Source: Plectosphaerella cucumerina (lineage: Eukaryota > Ascomycota > Sordariomycetes > Glomerellales > Plectosphaerellaceae). Taken from it: 64,000 bases of DNA. The position numbers and the translations under genes were made by a program. Of this stretch, positions 45,233 to 55,560 are shown piece by piece. Position 1 is the stretch's first letter. The number at the start of each line of letters is the position of its first letter. The notes under the pieces were generated by a model. The model saw only the letters and a program-made list of their open reading frames with translations, did no database searches and was not told where the DNA came from. The DNA lies in contig JAGPXD010000001.1 in NCBI GenBank assembly GCA_020746995.1, forward strand, positions 3,100,001 through 3,164,000, given 5' to 3'.

Positions 45233-46102
45233 ATGTCGTCGACTTCACCGTCTGTCGCCGCGACAGTGACGGCACTCCTCGCCCTCACCACGCCCTTCGT
45301 GGCACCGCCCGGCTGCCCCCGCTTCACCACCACCAGCATCCCTGATACCACCTCCATTGACGGCGTCGCTGGCGTTCTCTTCGCCGATGACCCTTTATGC
45401 CATCCTGATGGCTGGGCCAACGTCGTCCCAGAAAGCCGCATGGACTTCAGCCCTGGCGTCTGTCCCAGCGGCTGGGTCTACTACAACATGCGCGGAGTCG
45501 AGGAATCAGACAAGTTCACGGCCGCCTGCTGCGACAGGTAAGCACCTTCACTCTCGCGCCCATCCCCACCATTCTACGATCCCTGGCTGACAATGGTATG
45601 CAGCGGATACGACTTTATCAACTTTGGCCTTCTTAAACACCAGTGGCTCGTCACACCGTACATCAACGACGGCTGTGGCCGGTGGACATCACGACTCGAT
45701 GGCGATGCGGGCTTGGACAACGCTACGATGACGGGCAGCAGCAGCACCCTTCTCGTGCACAGTGCTTGGCGTATCACCTGGCGTGCCTCTGACATTCCCA
45801 CCCTCACTCCCCAGCCGCCTTCCCTCACAAGCAACATGCGAGTGCCGACATGGACTCCTGGCGAGGTCATCCCCGACGGAAAGTACGACCTGAACATCGA
45901 GAACGGCGACAGTGCCCATAATAGGGCCTGGAAGTCTCTGGGCTTGTTTGTCATGATTGGTGTGCCGATTATCGGCAGCCTCATACTCGTCTCGTGCGTC
46001 TTCTGCTGCGCACGAAGCACCATCCGTAAGAAGAGGGCGCGTCGGGCGACTGCGGTTGAAGCCACAGCTGGAGGAGGCAATGTACAAGGTGAGGATAAAT
46101 AG
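45233..46102 (+). CDS. Secreted-type single-pass membrane glycoprotein, unknown function
   Basis: Exons are 45233-45537 and 45604-46102 (66-nt intron, donor GTAAGC, branch GCTGACA); 267 residues. The N-terminus (SVAATVTALLALTTPFVA) is a probable signal peptide. The ectodomain has conserved-looking cysteines (PLCHPDGW, GVCPSGWVYYNM, TAACCDSGYDF, NDGCGRW). A transmembrane segment GLFVMIGVPIIGSLILVSCVFCC precedes a basic cytosolic tail (ARSTIRKKRARRA). This architecture is common among fungal surface proteins and possible sensors, but I do not recognise a named family. It is divergent to the pseudokinase gene, so the two might be co-regulated. Confidence 0.8.
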
Positions 46103-46691
46103 CTCATAGCTTGTGGCTCTAGTAATATGAGACTTGGACGAAAGAAGGTTCCGAGAAAGGCTATAGCAGTGGGATGATGACTATTTGAATCGCAGGCAAA
46201 GGCTTCATCGGTCCATACGGGGGAGATTACATGTGAACTGATAGAGACTGTCGCCAAAAACTTGTAGATCCGAGTCTTGATCTATGACACCCGGTGTTCC
46301 AGGCGTTGTTACTACAGCCATGAAAAAGATCACATCCTCTGTACTCGTCGGATCAGCACAAAGGAGCATTAAATACTCAGCAGGAAGATCGGTGCCGACT
46401 CACGAATAGGTACCTTATCCTTTAAAAAGTCCTTGCACAAAGAAACTACACAACAATTAGTTACTTGAGTATTAAACAGTATATACGTCTAATGAACCTC
46501 TTTGATCTTCCACCAACCAGTTTATTTCGATCCAAAGCAGTCCTGACGATTCGTAGGAGCGACTATCCAACCCTCCGAGCTCCCTGTTCTGCTCCACCAC
46601 GCTAACAACTCACGATGCCCCATCACCCACCACACCACCCCGCTCACAATCCATTCACGAGCCCATCCCCATCTCCGTTTCTTCATCGATT
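46103..46691. other. Intergenic region, AT-rich
   Basis: 3' region of the membrane protein gene and 5' flank of tRNA-Leu. From about 46260 to 46560 the sequence is AT-rich compared with its surroundings. No gene or repeat unit identified; an eroded repeat is possible. Confidence 0.45.
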
Positions 46692-46788
46692 GGTGAGGTG
46701 GCCGAGTTGGTTATGGCGCCAGGTTAAGGTCACCTTAACGACATTCCTGGTGGGGCAACCCGCGCGAGTTCAAGTCGCGTCCTCATCA
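46692..46788 (+). tRNA. tRNA-Leu(AAG) with 15-nt intron
   Basis: The acceptor stem GGTGAGG pairs with CCTCATC (one G-T), the D stem is GCC/GGC, the anticodon stem CCAGG/CCTGG, there is a long variable arm (GGG/CCC), and a TTCAAGT T-loop with discriminator A. The anticodon loop is 22 nt; removing 15 nt after position 37 leaves TT-AAG-G-T. The intron pairs with the anticodon: TTAAGGTCACCTTAA is a perfect inverted repeat. One T-stem pair (A52-G62) is mismatched. A TTTT terminator lies at ~46800. The gene sits 55 bp from the 3' end of the convergent VWA-Vint gene. Confidence 0.9.
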
Positions 46789-46843
46789 TCATCCAAACCT
46801 TTTGCCTCATCGTCGGGCACAACATCTTTTTCTTGTCGTGCAG

Positions 46844-49190
46844 TCACCCCCTCATCTTGGCCGTCTGGCCCACGCGCTTCACATCAGCCATGCTCGTCGG
46901 CACCCGCCCAGAGCCGCGCCGGAACCCGGAGATGAGACCGGTCTTCTCGTCTCTTCGGATGCCTCCACCCACAATGAGCCCGTTGCGCCGCATCCCAATG
47001 GTTCGGAGGCTCTTCGCGACGGCTCGGAAGTCGCCGAAGAAGGGGTGAGCCCGGGCGTCGCTACCCGCCACCACACCATGGCCAAGAGTCACGCCCCAGA
47101 GCCCGCCGACGTGCACGGCGTGTGCGGTTGAGATGCGGTCCGGCTGCAGCAGAAGCGAGTAAATGCACCCCGTGTACCGCACCGCCGACGTCGCGAGTTG
47201 CGCCGGGAATGCCCACGACCGTCCGTCGAAGGAGACGGGGTGCCATGGCGTCACAAGCAGCCCGCCCACGCGGCAGAGCACCTCGCCGGCAACGGGCGTC
47301 ACGAGCACCGCAGCGACCTTGCGCGGGCCAAGCGGCGTCTGCACCTCGGACCCGCGGCGCAGAGCGCGTACCGGCACGATGCGGCCGCACGCTAGGGTCA
47401 CGGGCGCCGAGCCGGCGAAGCACGGGTTGCTGGATCTGTGGTAACGCGCCATAGAGATCTTGCCGTGAGCGCCGCCGCTTCGATAGGCCAGGGATGGCTT
47501 GGGAGGTGGAATGGTGTCAAAGGCCGTGTCGAGGGCGTCCTTGCACTGCAGGAACAGTGGGCTCCCGCTACCATATCGCAGGGGGCCTGGATCTTTGAAC
47601 GAATTACAATACTGGCGCGTGTGGGCGTTGAGCAGCGACAGGAGGTAGTGGCCACCCCATTGGGTCCAGTACTCTTGCTTGCTGATAGCCAGTGAAACCT
47701 GGCCACGGGGTGCCTCTCCTGAGAGGTCCTCCAGAAGCGACTTGTTGTCGTCGTCATCGAAGCGAGCGGCAGGCAGCTCTGCAATGAGGCGGCGCAGGCT
47801 CTCGAGGTGGTCGTCGGAGATGGTGTCAACCCGCTTGCGCTCGCCGAGGGTGTCGAATGTGAAGAGAGATGAGATGAAGTTGCAAAGCTGGGACCGTGAC
47901 TGGTGGTAGGCGATGTCAGCCTCGGGGAGGGGGTATCCGGGGTAGCTGAGGTCGGCAATCGCTGTGGTCGAGCGTGATGTGCCGGCCATTGGGGAGTAGA
48001 CGAGTTCGGCGTTGGCATAAAGCTTCTCGATATCCTGAAGCTTGACAGCGGCATCCCGTGGACGCAAGCGAAGGTAAAGGTCCCTCGACTGGCCGTATAG
48101 GATCGATCCAAGGGAAATGCTGGTTATGGCGTGCTCTTTCGAGGTCGCACCGTCGTCAGGAGCGGAGTCCTTCCATACGGTGGCTCCCGTTGTCTCCTCG
48201 ATGATAACGGCTTCCGGATGCTTTATGATCAGCCTAGCACTGTGGGCGTAAGCGGCCTGCATGTTGGCGACGGCATGGACGAAGACGGTGCCCTGCTACG
48301 TGTCAGATCAAGCATACAAAGAGGGCGTCAGGGGTACTTACAATCATGCCGGCATCAGGAATGAATGCATAGTTGCCATCGGTGGTCTCGGCGATGGACT
48401 TGAGCAGGCCGGAGCGGATCGAGTAGCCGAAGCCAAAGGTATGAATAGGGGCAGGGAGGGTCGGCAGCATGGTGCTGAGCTTGGCCACGTAACCCTGAGC
48501 AGGACACATGTGGTTCGGCGCGCCATCGGTGAGAACCATGATGGCAGGGTTCCTCGTGATCTCAGCCCGGTCCCCGTCCTCGGCGGTGTCGGCGGTGCGG
48601 AACAGCTGGACGCCCTCGAGGATGCCGTGCCAGAGGTTCGTGGGGCCCCAAGCCTGCAGCATGTCGATGAGGATGCCAGCCTCGATCTTGGCCTCGTCGT
48701 CCATGGGCAATAGGGCCTGGACGACGGTGGCTTCGCGTGAGAAAGTAACGATACCCAGGCGGTCATCGGCTCCGAGCGTGGCCAGGATGGTGCGAGCGGC
48801 GTGCTTGGTGAGATCTAGCACGGAGAGACCGGTGTCTTCGTTTGCTTCAGTTTTGGCGGCCGGAGCGGGTGCGGCGACATTCATGCTCCCGGAGACATCG
48901 ATGACAAGGACAATGTCGCAAGGGGTGCGGCGGAGGCCAGTGGGCGAGCCGACGGGCTTTCGCGGCGGCTGGATCTTGACGATGAGGGCATCTTCGGAGG
49001 GGAGGGGATGGAGGGAAAGCGACGGAGATTCAGGGTCGGCCACAGCGAGGTCCTGAAGCCCCTTTTCGAGGGACGACTCGTCCTGGCCGGCCTTTTCAGG
49101 CTCGGGGTAGATCTTCTTCTTTGGTTCCATCTTGTTAGTGGGAGTGGAGAAGCGGTTGTTCGCCAGGACATCTGAGCTTACTGTGACCAT
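46844..49190 (-). CDS. VWA-Vint (hedgehog/intein-like Hint) protein
   Basis: Exons are 48342-49190 and 46844-48292; the 49-nt intron has donor GTAAGT and branch TCTGACA. 765 residues. Residues ~88-270 form a von Willebrand A domain with an intact MIDAS motif (Asp98-x-Ser100-x-Ser102 in VLVIDVSGSMN). A middle beta-rich and helical region follows (about 290-560). The C-terminal part begins with SSNPCFAGSAPVTLACG, putting a Hint-type Cys near residue 574, followed by TPLGPRKVAAVLVTPV, TPWHPV and ARAHPFFGDFRAV, matching the Vint family of Hint-related domains. There is no signal peptide, so it is probably intracellular. Hint domains can cleave themselves; whether fungal Vint does so is not settled. 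The tRNA-Leu gene lies just downstream. Confidence 0.85.
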
Positions 49191-51882
49191 TTTGGCAGAG
49201 GAAAAGGGCAACTTAAGAAACAAGAAACAGGACCTCCTGGTTGCGCAAACGGCGGACAATATGTACAGATCGACAGTTACCATGAGACTCACTCGGCCGA
49301 CCGAGGGATAGCGGGTTGGGAGCGTCCCGTGAATATAAGCCACGAAGCGGTCACGGGCGGCCTGGTGGTGGCCAGGCAGTCAGCTTGGTGCACGGAGGAC
49401 TCGGCGGGTGAGTCAGGCTGACAGCGAGAGAAGTGCGAGCGAAACGTGAGAGAAGCGGCCTGCACAGCGGGATGAGCGGAGACATTCGCCGCTCAGGTAG
49501 ACGGGATGTGGCTAGGCTGGTATAGTAGCCTGGCAGGCTTCACAGCCGGAAGGACAGGGGGATTTCAGCCCTGAGGCCTCGGTCGGGGGCCTCATCGTCC
49601 GGTTCCCGGGGTGGCCATTTCGGCCTCGCGGTGGGGTGTGCCCCCCGGATGTCGATGTGAGCGAGAGTGATCGAGGATGCGCCATACATGCAGCGGGGGT
49701 TCGGTTCGACGTTTGTGGCCCGGCGAGTGAGAATTGTGGGTGTCGTCGGTGAGACGTTCTGGGTCGCCGGGTCGAGGGCCGACCGCCGCGGTTCGTCCGG
49801 GCGAGGTGCCAATCAGCCCCGAAGAATGGCTGAACGGTGGGATCACTGGGATGGGAGTTTGGGGTAGGTAGTAGCGCTAGGCAGAGAGGTTGCAGACTTG
49901 GGTCGGGGTGCTGGTTCGCATCGCGTCCGGTGTGGTGTGGTGTTGAGGCCAACTTGGGCGAAGGGACACGGACGGGAAGCGGGGATGGATTGCTGCCTGC
50001 CAGTGGGCTGCTCCTTCCAACACTTGGATCCTTCCCACTCCACGAGGCCGCTCGCTCCTGCCACATAAATCGAGACATCAAGTCCTTTGCTGCGCTGCGC
50101 CGGACCAGAGGGGAAGAGGCCAAGCCTCTGCTAGATCATTTCCTACAACCGCTGGCGCAGCGACGAAACGCCACACTTCATTCATCCTCCCAGTCGGCCT
50201 TTGTTACCCCGGAGCATTATGAGATGACGACGGCGCATGAAACCTCAGCTGGACAGGATCCCTCGGCTTGCTTCGGGCATCATCATCGTCAACGTCAACG
50301 CCAACGTCAACCCGGCCGCTTCCGTCGATCAGGGTCCAGCGCATCAAACCGCCGCCAAAAGGAAGAACAGCACAGCCCGTGGCCCCTACGTCATCGTGTC
50401 TTTCCGGATGCTGCCCTGCGCCGCGCTGTGCATTGCGGCCGGTGGATCTCTCGCTCACGGACGACACTGCGGCCCTTACCCCGCAAACCCGCCTCGCCGC
50501 AGGGGGCAAGGGGCATTTTGTCAGGAAGAGAGAAGCGCCGAAATGCGACGACGTCAGGCAGGATGATGCGCTAGCATGCCGGACCCAGGGAAGTGCCGCT
50601 CTGAACGACGACGCGATTCGCAGGGAGAAGGCACCGAAGGCACCGAAGAGGCATCAAGTTGCTAGCACGGCAGACGGGGGCGCTTCTCCTAAGACTCGTG
50701 CTACACGGTGGCAGACGCTCGGCCTCTGTCTTTTGACTTTTCCCCTCACGTTTGGACCCCTCTTTGCCCTCCCACGTGAAGGGTCCGCTCTCCCCCAGAC
50801 TCGTCAGCCGTTGATCTGCCCTCCAGGAGAGGCATCTGATCGATGATCAACCGCGGGGCAGGACGACGATGGCCAATGACTCGGCCTGCGACTTGAGATC
50901 GTCAGTGCAAGACTTTTGGGCTTGGTGGCCCGGACGGACCCCTTGCATCTCTTGACGCCCCTGGTCCCCTGCCGCCCGATGTTTTCCGGCCAGCCTTTTT
51001 TCTTACTTTCGCTCTTCAGGCCCGAGCAGAATGTTGGCCCCTTTGCCCCTCAGTCTTCTGACACGCCACTCTTCTTCCGACGGCGCTACTTCTTACCTCC
51101 AAATGGACGCTACTACCAAGAGGCAACACGTCGTGGCCCCCGTCCTCCCGGGCGTAACCCTGGACACACGATCTTGGCACTAAACGGGAAACGCTACTGC
51201 AGCCTGCGCATGCAGCGCACAGCCAAGTTCGCAAAGCTTCGCGTGGGGGAACGGACCCTTTCCCTTGACTGGTCGACTGGACGCTTGCCAGCCTCCCACA
51301 CCACCAACTTTGCACTTGGCTTCCCCCAGGCCCCAGGGCACCCCCCATCATCTCCCGGCGAGCCGGCCGCCGCGCCGCATGCGCCCTGCATCTTCGCGCC
51401 GAAAGGTGCGCATAACAAACGTTGACCTGTGCTGTCGTGCCCCCTCTTTCCCCCTGGCCTGCCCTCCCACTGGCTGCCAGGTCATTACCTGATGCAAAGG
51501 GGTAACGGGTTGGATGGCGACAGCCATTGAGAACGCCCCGATGCCGCCTCGGTGTGTCTTTGGCTGGATGCCCGACATGCCGTCAAGGAAATGCGTAAAC
51601 CTTTTGCGCATGAGACGGATCTGCGAGACCCTCTGCGCTCGTCTGCTGCACAGCCATTCGCCACCACGTCCGTCAGTCCCGTTCCCAGCCTGGGGACTGG
51701 GGAAGGTAGCCTGATGGCTTGAGGTTATAAGAACGACCTCGTCCCCTCAACATTCAACTTCTTTTCTCTTCACCCTCACACACAATCTGAACATCATCTC
51801 GATCACCGGACTCAAGTCACTTCAGCTTCAAGCAAACACCAAACAACAACCACCACTTCAACCACCAACTACCAACATCAAA
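49191..51882. other. Long intergenic region upstream of the micropeptide gene
   Basis: About 2.7 kb with no recognisable gene. Open frames of up to ~245 codons (for example 49837-50574) have no family features. A short GTCAAC-type hexamer tract lies near 50285-50310. The final ~150 bp hold a TATA box and a CA-rich leader for the gene at 51883. Confidence 0.45.
51726..51732 (+). promoter_or_regulatory. TATA box of the micropeptide gene
   Basis: TATAAGA, 157 bp upstream of the ATG at 51883. It is followed by C/T-rich then CA-rich leader sequence, a pattern typical of strongly expressed or stress-induced fungal genes. Confidence 0.5.
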
Positions 51883-51978
51883 ATGCCTTGCCCTAGCTGC
51901 TGCAAGTGCGGATCAATGATTGTGATCAGCACCTCGTGCACTTCTTGCGGCCACTCCGAGTGCAACACCTGCCTCTAA
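51883..51978 (+). CDS. 31-residue cysteine-rich micropeptide, possible zinc/metal binder
   Basis: Too short for most gene finders. It runs from ATG in CATCAAAATGCC to TAA and has eight cysteines in 31 residues: Cys3, 6, 7, 9, 19, 22, 27 and 30. They form CxxCCxC, a nine-residue hydrophobic spacer (GSMIVISTS) and CTSCGHSECNTC, which resembles half of a zinc ribbon or a metallothionein. His24 could be an extra ligand. No signal peptide, so it is not a typical secreted effector. Support for a real gene comes from the upstream TATA box, the CA-rich leader (many CAAC/CCAC units), the good start context and the regular Cys spacing. Function is unknown; metal storage or a small zinc-binding regulator are possibilities. 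Confidence 0.65.
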   Translation: MPCPSCCKCGSMIVISTSCTSCGHSECNTCL

Positions 51979-52624
51979 ACGACCACATCATGTCGTGAAC
52001 AAATCCACGACTCCTCAAACAGAGGCTCTTCAAAAAAAACCCAAACCCTACTCAATCCCGCGCGTCATGTTCGCCCAACTTTTTTCCCACGCCCACACTC
52101 ACAGCCCCGTCCCGGCAATAAGCCCGGAGTTGGGCCCGCGCCTCCACACCACGTCAAGGCTGGCTTCAACACGAGACAGCCTCGGGGACGTCCGCCCCTC
52201 AACTACCCGGCGCTTTCCGGTCATCCTCCACCGCGAATTCTTTTTCGCACACCACCAAGGCGTCTCATCTCCCCCGGCTCTTGCCGCCGCGGTGGCAACA
52301 GCCCTGATTGGAACGGATGGGAAATGGCAGCCAGACGGGCATGACAGGACTGAACATGACAGGGCAGGCGCACAACGGATCCCCTTATTATACCCCTTGT
52401 ATCTTTAGCCGGCAGCGCACACCAATGAATGATGGAATGATTAAGCTTGAACACACTCAAACATTCGCTCCCGTGTGACTATTCGTGAAGAGGAAGCCAA
52501 ATCGGCCAGTCATACGGCTCCGAGACAAAATGACATCCCCGCTTTGTCCCCGCAAAGCCTGAGGACAGCCAACAAGTTGCCAAGCCACCTGGGGCTCCCC
52601 CGGACCCTCAGAGAGCAAAAAGAA
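51979..52624. other. Intergenic region
   Basis: 3' region of the micropeptide gene and 3' flank of tRNA-Pro. A 137-codon plus frame (51995-52408) has no features. Nothing else seen. Confidence 0.5.
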
Positions 52625-52721
52625 GGCGCCATCCGGGGTTTGAACCCGGGACCTCTCACATTTGGCCAAGCTGAGCTTGGGGTAACCCGAAGCGAGAATC
52701 CTACCACTAGACCAACGGCGC
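52625..52721 (-). tRNA. tRNA-Pro(CGG) with 25-nt intron
   Basis: The acceptor GCGCCGT pairs with ATGGCGC (one G-T), discriminator C as in eukaryotic tRNA-Pro. D stem GTC/GAT, anticodon stem CTCGC/GTGAG (one G-T), T stem CCGGG/CCCGG with loop TTCAAAC. The loop reads TT-CGG-G, then a 25-nt intron (starts TTACCCC), then T38. The intron's CCC can pair with the GGG of the anticodon loop, and the intron contains a small AAGCTcAGCTT hairpin. Anticodon CGG decodes CCG. Confidence 0.9.
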
Positions 52722-53854
52722 GCTTGTTGGATGATCCAAATCGAGGGTTTTTGGTTGATGTATCTTGTGACAAGGCAAGAAGGCCACATCACGCTGAGAA
52801 TGACCCAACGCAACAATTCCTGTTGCCGGAGGTGTTGGGAGGGTGGATAGGCTTCCTTCTGGTGCCTGGAGGAGCTCTAGGCTTAGAGTATGGATGATTT
52901 CGTTAGCTTGAGGCGACGAACTTGTCAATCATTGACTCATTGGTCTCGTGGATCATCCGGGTCTCGTGACTATGGTCGGCTTGTTGGCTACCTTGTGAGT
53001 AGGTAGTGGCGACGCAACGAGGACAAATTTTTAGCAGACTAGTTAGACAGACACATGTTTCTTCTTCTTCGATCTATCAATTGTCAATCATCAGGTCGAG
53101 TCTCGCAGATGAATGACTCGCAGGGAGTATGGCCACTGGAAGAGTTTGGGTGGGGTGGTATCGAAGAGCCTCATGGTGTGAGCTGAAGGAGAGAGATGAG
53201 CGGCATCAACTTTCATCTTCTTCTCACCCGCCACGGTTGATCGCTCAGCTCGAAACCGAGATGGAGCAATGATGCACAGTGGACAGCTGCCGAATCTGCC
53301 ATCCAATTCCACCATCCCGCCATGACCACTGCATCCATGTCAATCATGAACCCTCGTGCCACATCGTCACCAAAGACAGCGACCCCTCAACACCAAGGAA
53401 GTCTCCTGATACATGCATCCGCCTCCATCTCGCAGATCTCCAACCTCCTGGGAAGCTCCGTGTCCTGACTACCATCCCGAGGAGACAGCTTGACAGCTTC
53501 ACTCCACATCGTCAATCCGGGACAGACGTCCCGAGGATTAGGGCCTGCCGCCACATGCCACCCGTCCAGCCGCAAAAGTCTACCGGTTCCCAGCGGCACT
53601 CTCAAACCGCTAAAGCAAAGCCGGACTCCCAGCCCGCGCAACGATCTTCACGCTCCTCGTCCGCTTGCAGCACAACTGACGACAGGGGAGGGGCCCAGGG
53701 CCCCGGTTCAACGAAGGGATTGAACCTCCTCTTCCCGGCGCTAAAATCCTTCCTCCCCCGGTCGCGAGTCATGTTCGCCGACCGTGGACAAAACAACACG
53801 GGCCGCCCGCGGTGACGTCCTCCGGTCCCAAGTGTGTCCAGCACCCAACACAAG
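52722..53854. other. Intergenic region
   Basis: Between tRNA-Pro and the ACS transporter. A 178-codon plus frame (53279-53815) is Pro/Ser/Arg-rich without family features and is probably not a gene. Confidence 0.45.
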
Positions 53855-55504
53855 ATGGAAAAGGACGACCTCCATCACGCATCGGCCTCGGGTTCTGCCT
53901 CGCCGGTCACAGGCTCCGACTTTGACGACCCCGTTGAGGCCCGCCGCGTCGTGCGAAAGGTCGATTGGCGCTTGATACCGCTGCTCACCTTTCTCTACAC
54001 CCTGACCTTTCTGGATCGCGTCAATATCGGCAATGCTCGGTTGTGGAACCTCGAGAAGGATCTGAGGATGAGCGGATATGATTATAACTTGGCTGTGCTG
54101 GTGTTTTACATACCGTATATCCTCCTTGAAGTAAGTTCCTGGAGAAGAAGCTAGCTTGATCTTTACTGACTGACATGCAGATCCCGTCCAATATGCTTCT
54201 CAACCGCATCAGGCCGCGGTACTACATCTCGGCCCTCATCACGGGCTGGGGCCGTATGTTTGACTCCTGCTTCTGAAAGATGCACGCTGACCTCCGCAGT
54301 CACCGTGACCTTTGCAGGCTTCTGCCACAACTTCGCAGGCCTGATCGTCGCCCGCATCTTCATCGGCATCTTCGAAGCCGGCATGTTCCCCGGCTGCCTC
54401 TTCCTAATTTCATCATGGTATCGTCGTCACGAGCTCCTCTCCCGCATGGCTTGGTTTATGGTCGCGAACGACATTGCCGGTAGCATCTCGGGTCTTCTCG
54501 GCGCCGGTCTCGGGTCCCTGGACGGTACGGGCGGCTACTCGGGGTGGTCGTGGATCTTCTGGATCGAGGGGTTGATGGTGAGCATTCATTTCACTACTGC
54601 GAAGACTCTGATTGCTGACTTCTCAGACCGTCATCGCCGCCGTCCTGGCCTTCTTCTTCATCCCCGACTTCCCCCACGAATCCACCTTCCTCACCCCGAG
54701 CGAAAAGACATGGCTCCTTCGCCGCCTCGATGCAGACTCCAAAGCCGGCGGCCGCAATGAGCGCATGACCCCTCGCGGCGTCCTCCGCGCCCTTCGCGAC
54801 TGGAAGGTCCTGGCCGCTGGTTCCCTGTACCTCGCCGTCTGCGTCACCGCCTACAGTATCTCCGTCTTTACCCCGACCATCCTGCGCGCTTTTGGCTGGG
54901 GCTCGTTGAAGTCAAATCTGCTGTCGACACCCATTCGAATCGCCTCAGCTATTGTCTCTGTCGCTGTTGGTATTTTGTCTGATAAGACGCGCATGCGTGG
55001 TGTTTATTGTCTCGCTGGTTTCGCAATGAGCATTGCCGGCCTGCTGGTCACGATGCTCCTGAAGGGAGGCAACATGCGCTATATGGGGCTGTACTTTGCC
55101 GCCATGGGAATCTACATCTGCCAGCCCCTAGTCGTCGCGTGGTGGTAAGTCGCATTCTTCATCTGGTGAGAGTCTCTGCTAACAGTTTCCCCAGCGTCAA
55201 CCAGGTCGTCGGGAACATCAAGCGAGGCACCCTGACAGCCTTTGCCATCAGCTGCGGTCAGCTCGGCGGCATCATCTCCGCCGTCGTGTTCCCGGAGAAG
55301 GACAGCCCGCAATACGTCCCTGGCATTAGCACCTGCATCGCTTTCCAGGTCGTCGGCATCATCACTGCGGTTGGCATGATGGCCGCCTGCCGCTGGGAGA
55401 ACCGCCAGCGAGACCTAGGGAAGAGGGACGACCGGCGAGATCTGCCCGAAGAGCAGGTGCGGATGCTGGGCGAGAGACACCCAGACTTTAGATATACTCT
55501 GTAG
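53855..55504 (+). CDS. MFS transporter, anion:cation symporter (ACS, Dal5/Tna1-like) family
   Basis: A proton-coupled importer of an organic anion (allantoate, nicotinate, pantothenate or an aromatic or sugar acid). Exons are 53855-54130, 54181-54253, 54300-54577, 54627-55144 and 55195-55504; the four introns are 46-50 nt with clear branch sites (TGAC/CTAAC). 484 residues. The ACS hallmark FLDRVNIGNARLWNLEKDL follows helix 1, and VARIFIGIFEAGMFPGCLFLISSWYRRHELLSRMA spans helices 4-5 (given in parts: the RIFIGIFEAGMFPG motif is diagnostic). A second hallmark is VNQVVGNIKRGTLTAFAI in helix 10. The C-terminus is short and charged. It is tail-to-tail with a Zn2Cys6 regulator (56 bp apart). Confidence 0.92.
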
Positions 55505-55560
55505 ATGCTGTATTTGTACAAATCTTTCACACATATTCTTGCTATATACCTCTCATCTGC

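Noticed and set aside
49837..50574. 245-codon plus-strand frame upstream of the micropeptide
   Set aside because: Composition and codon use unlike neighbouring genes; no domain or splice support.
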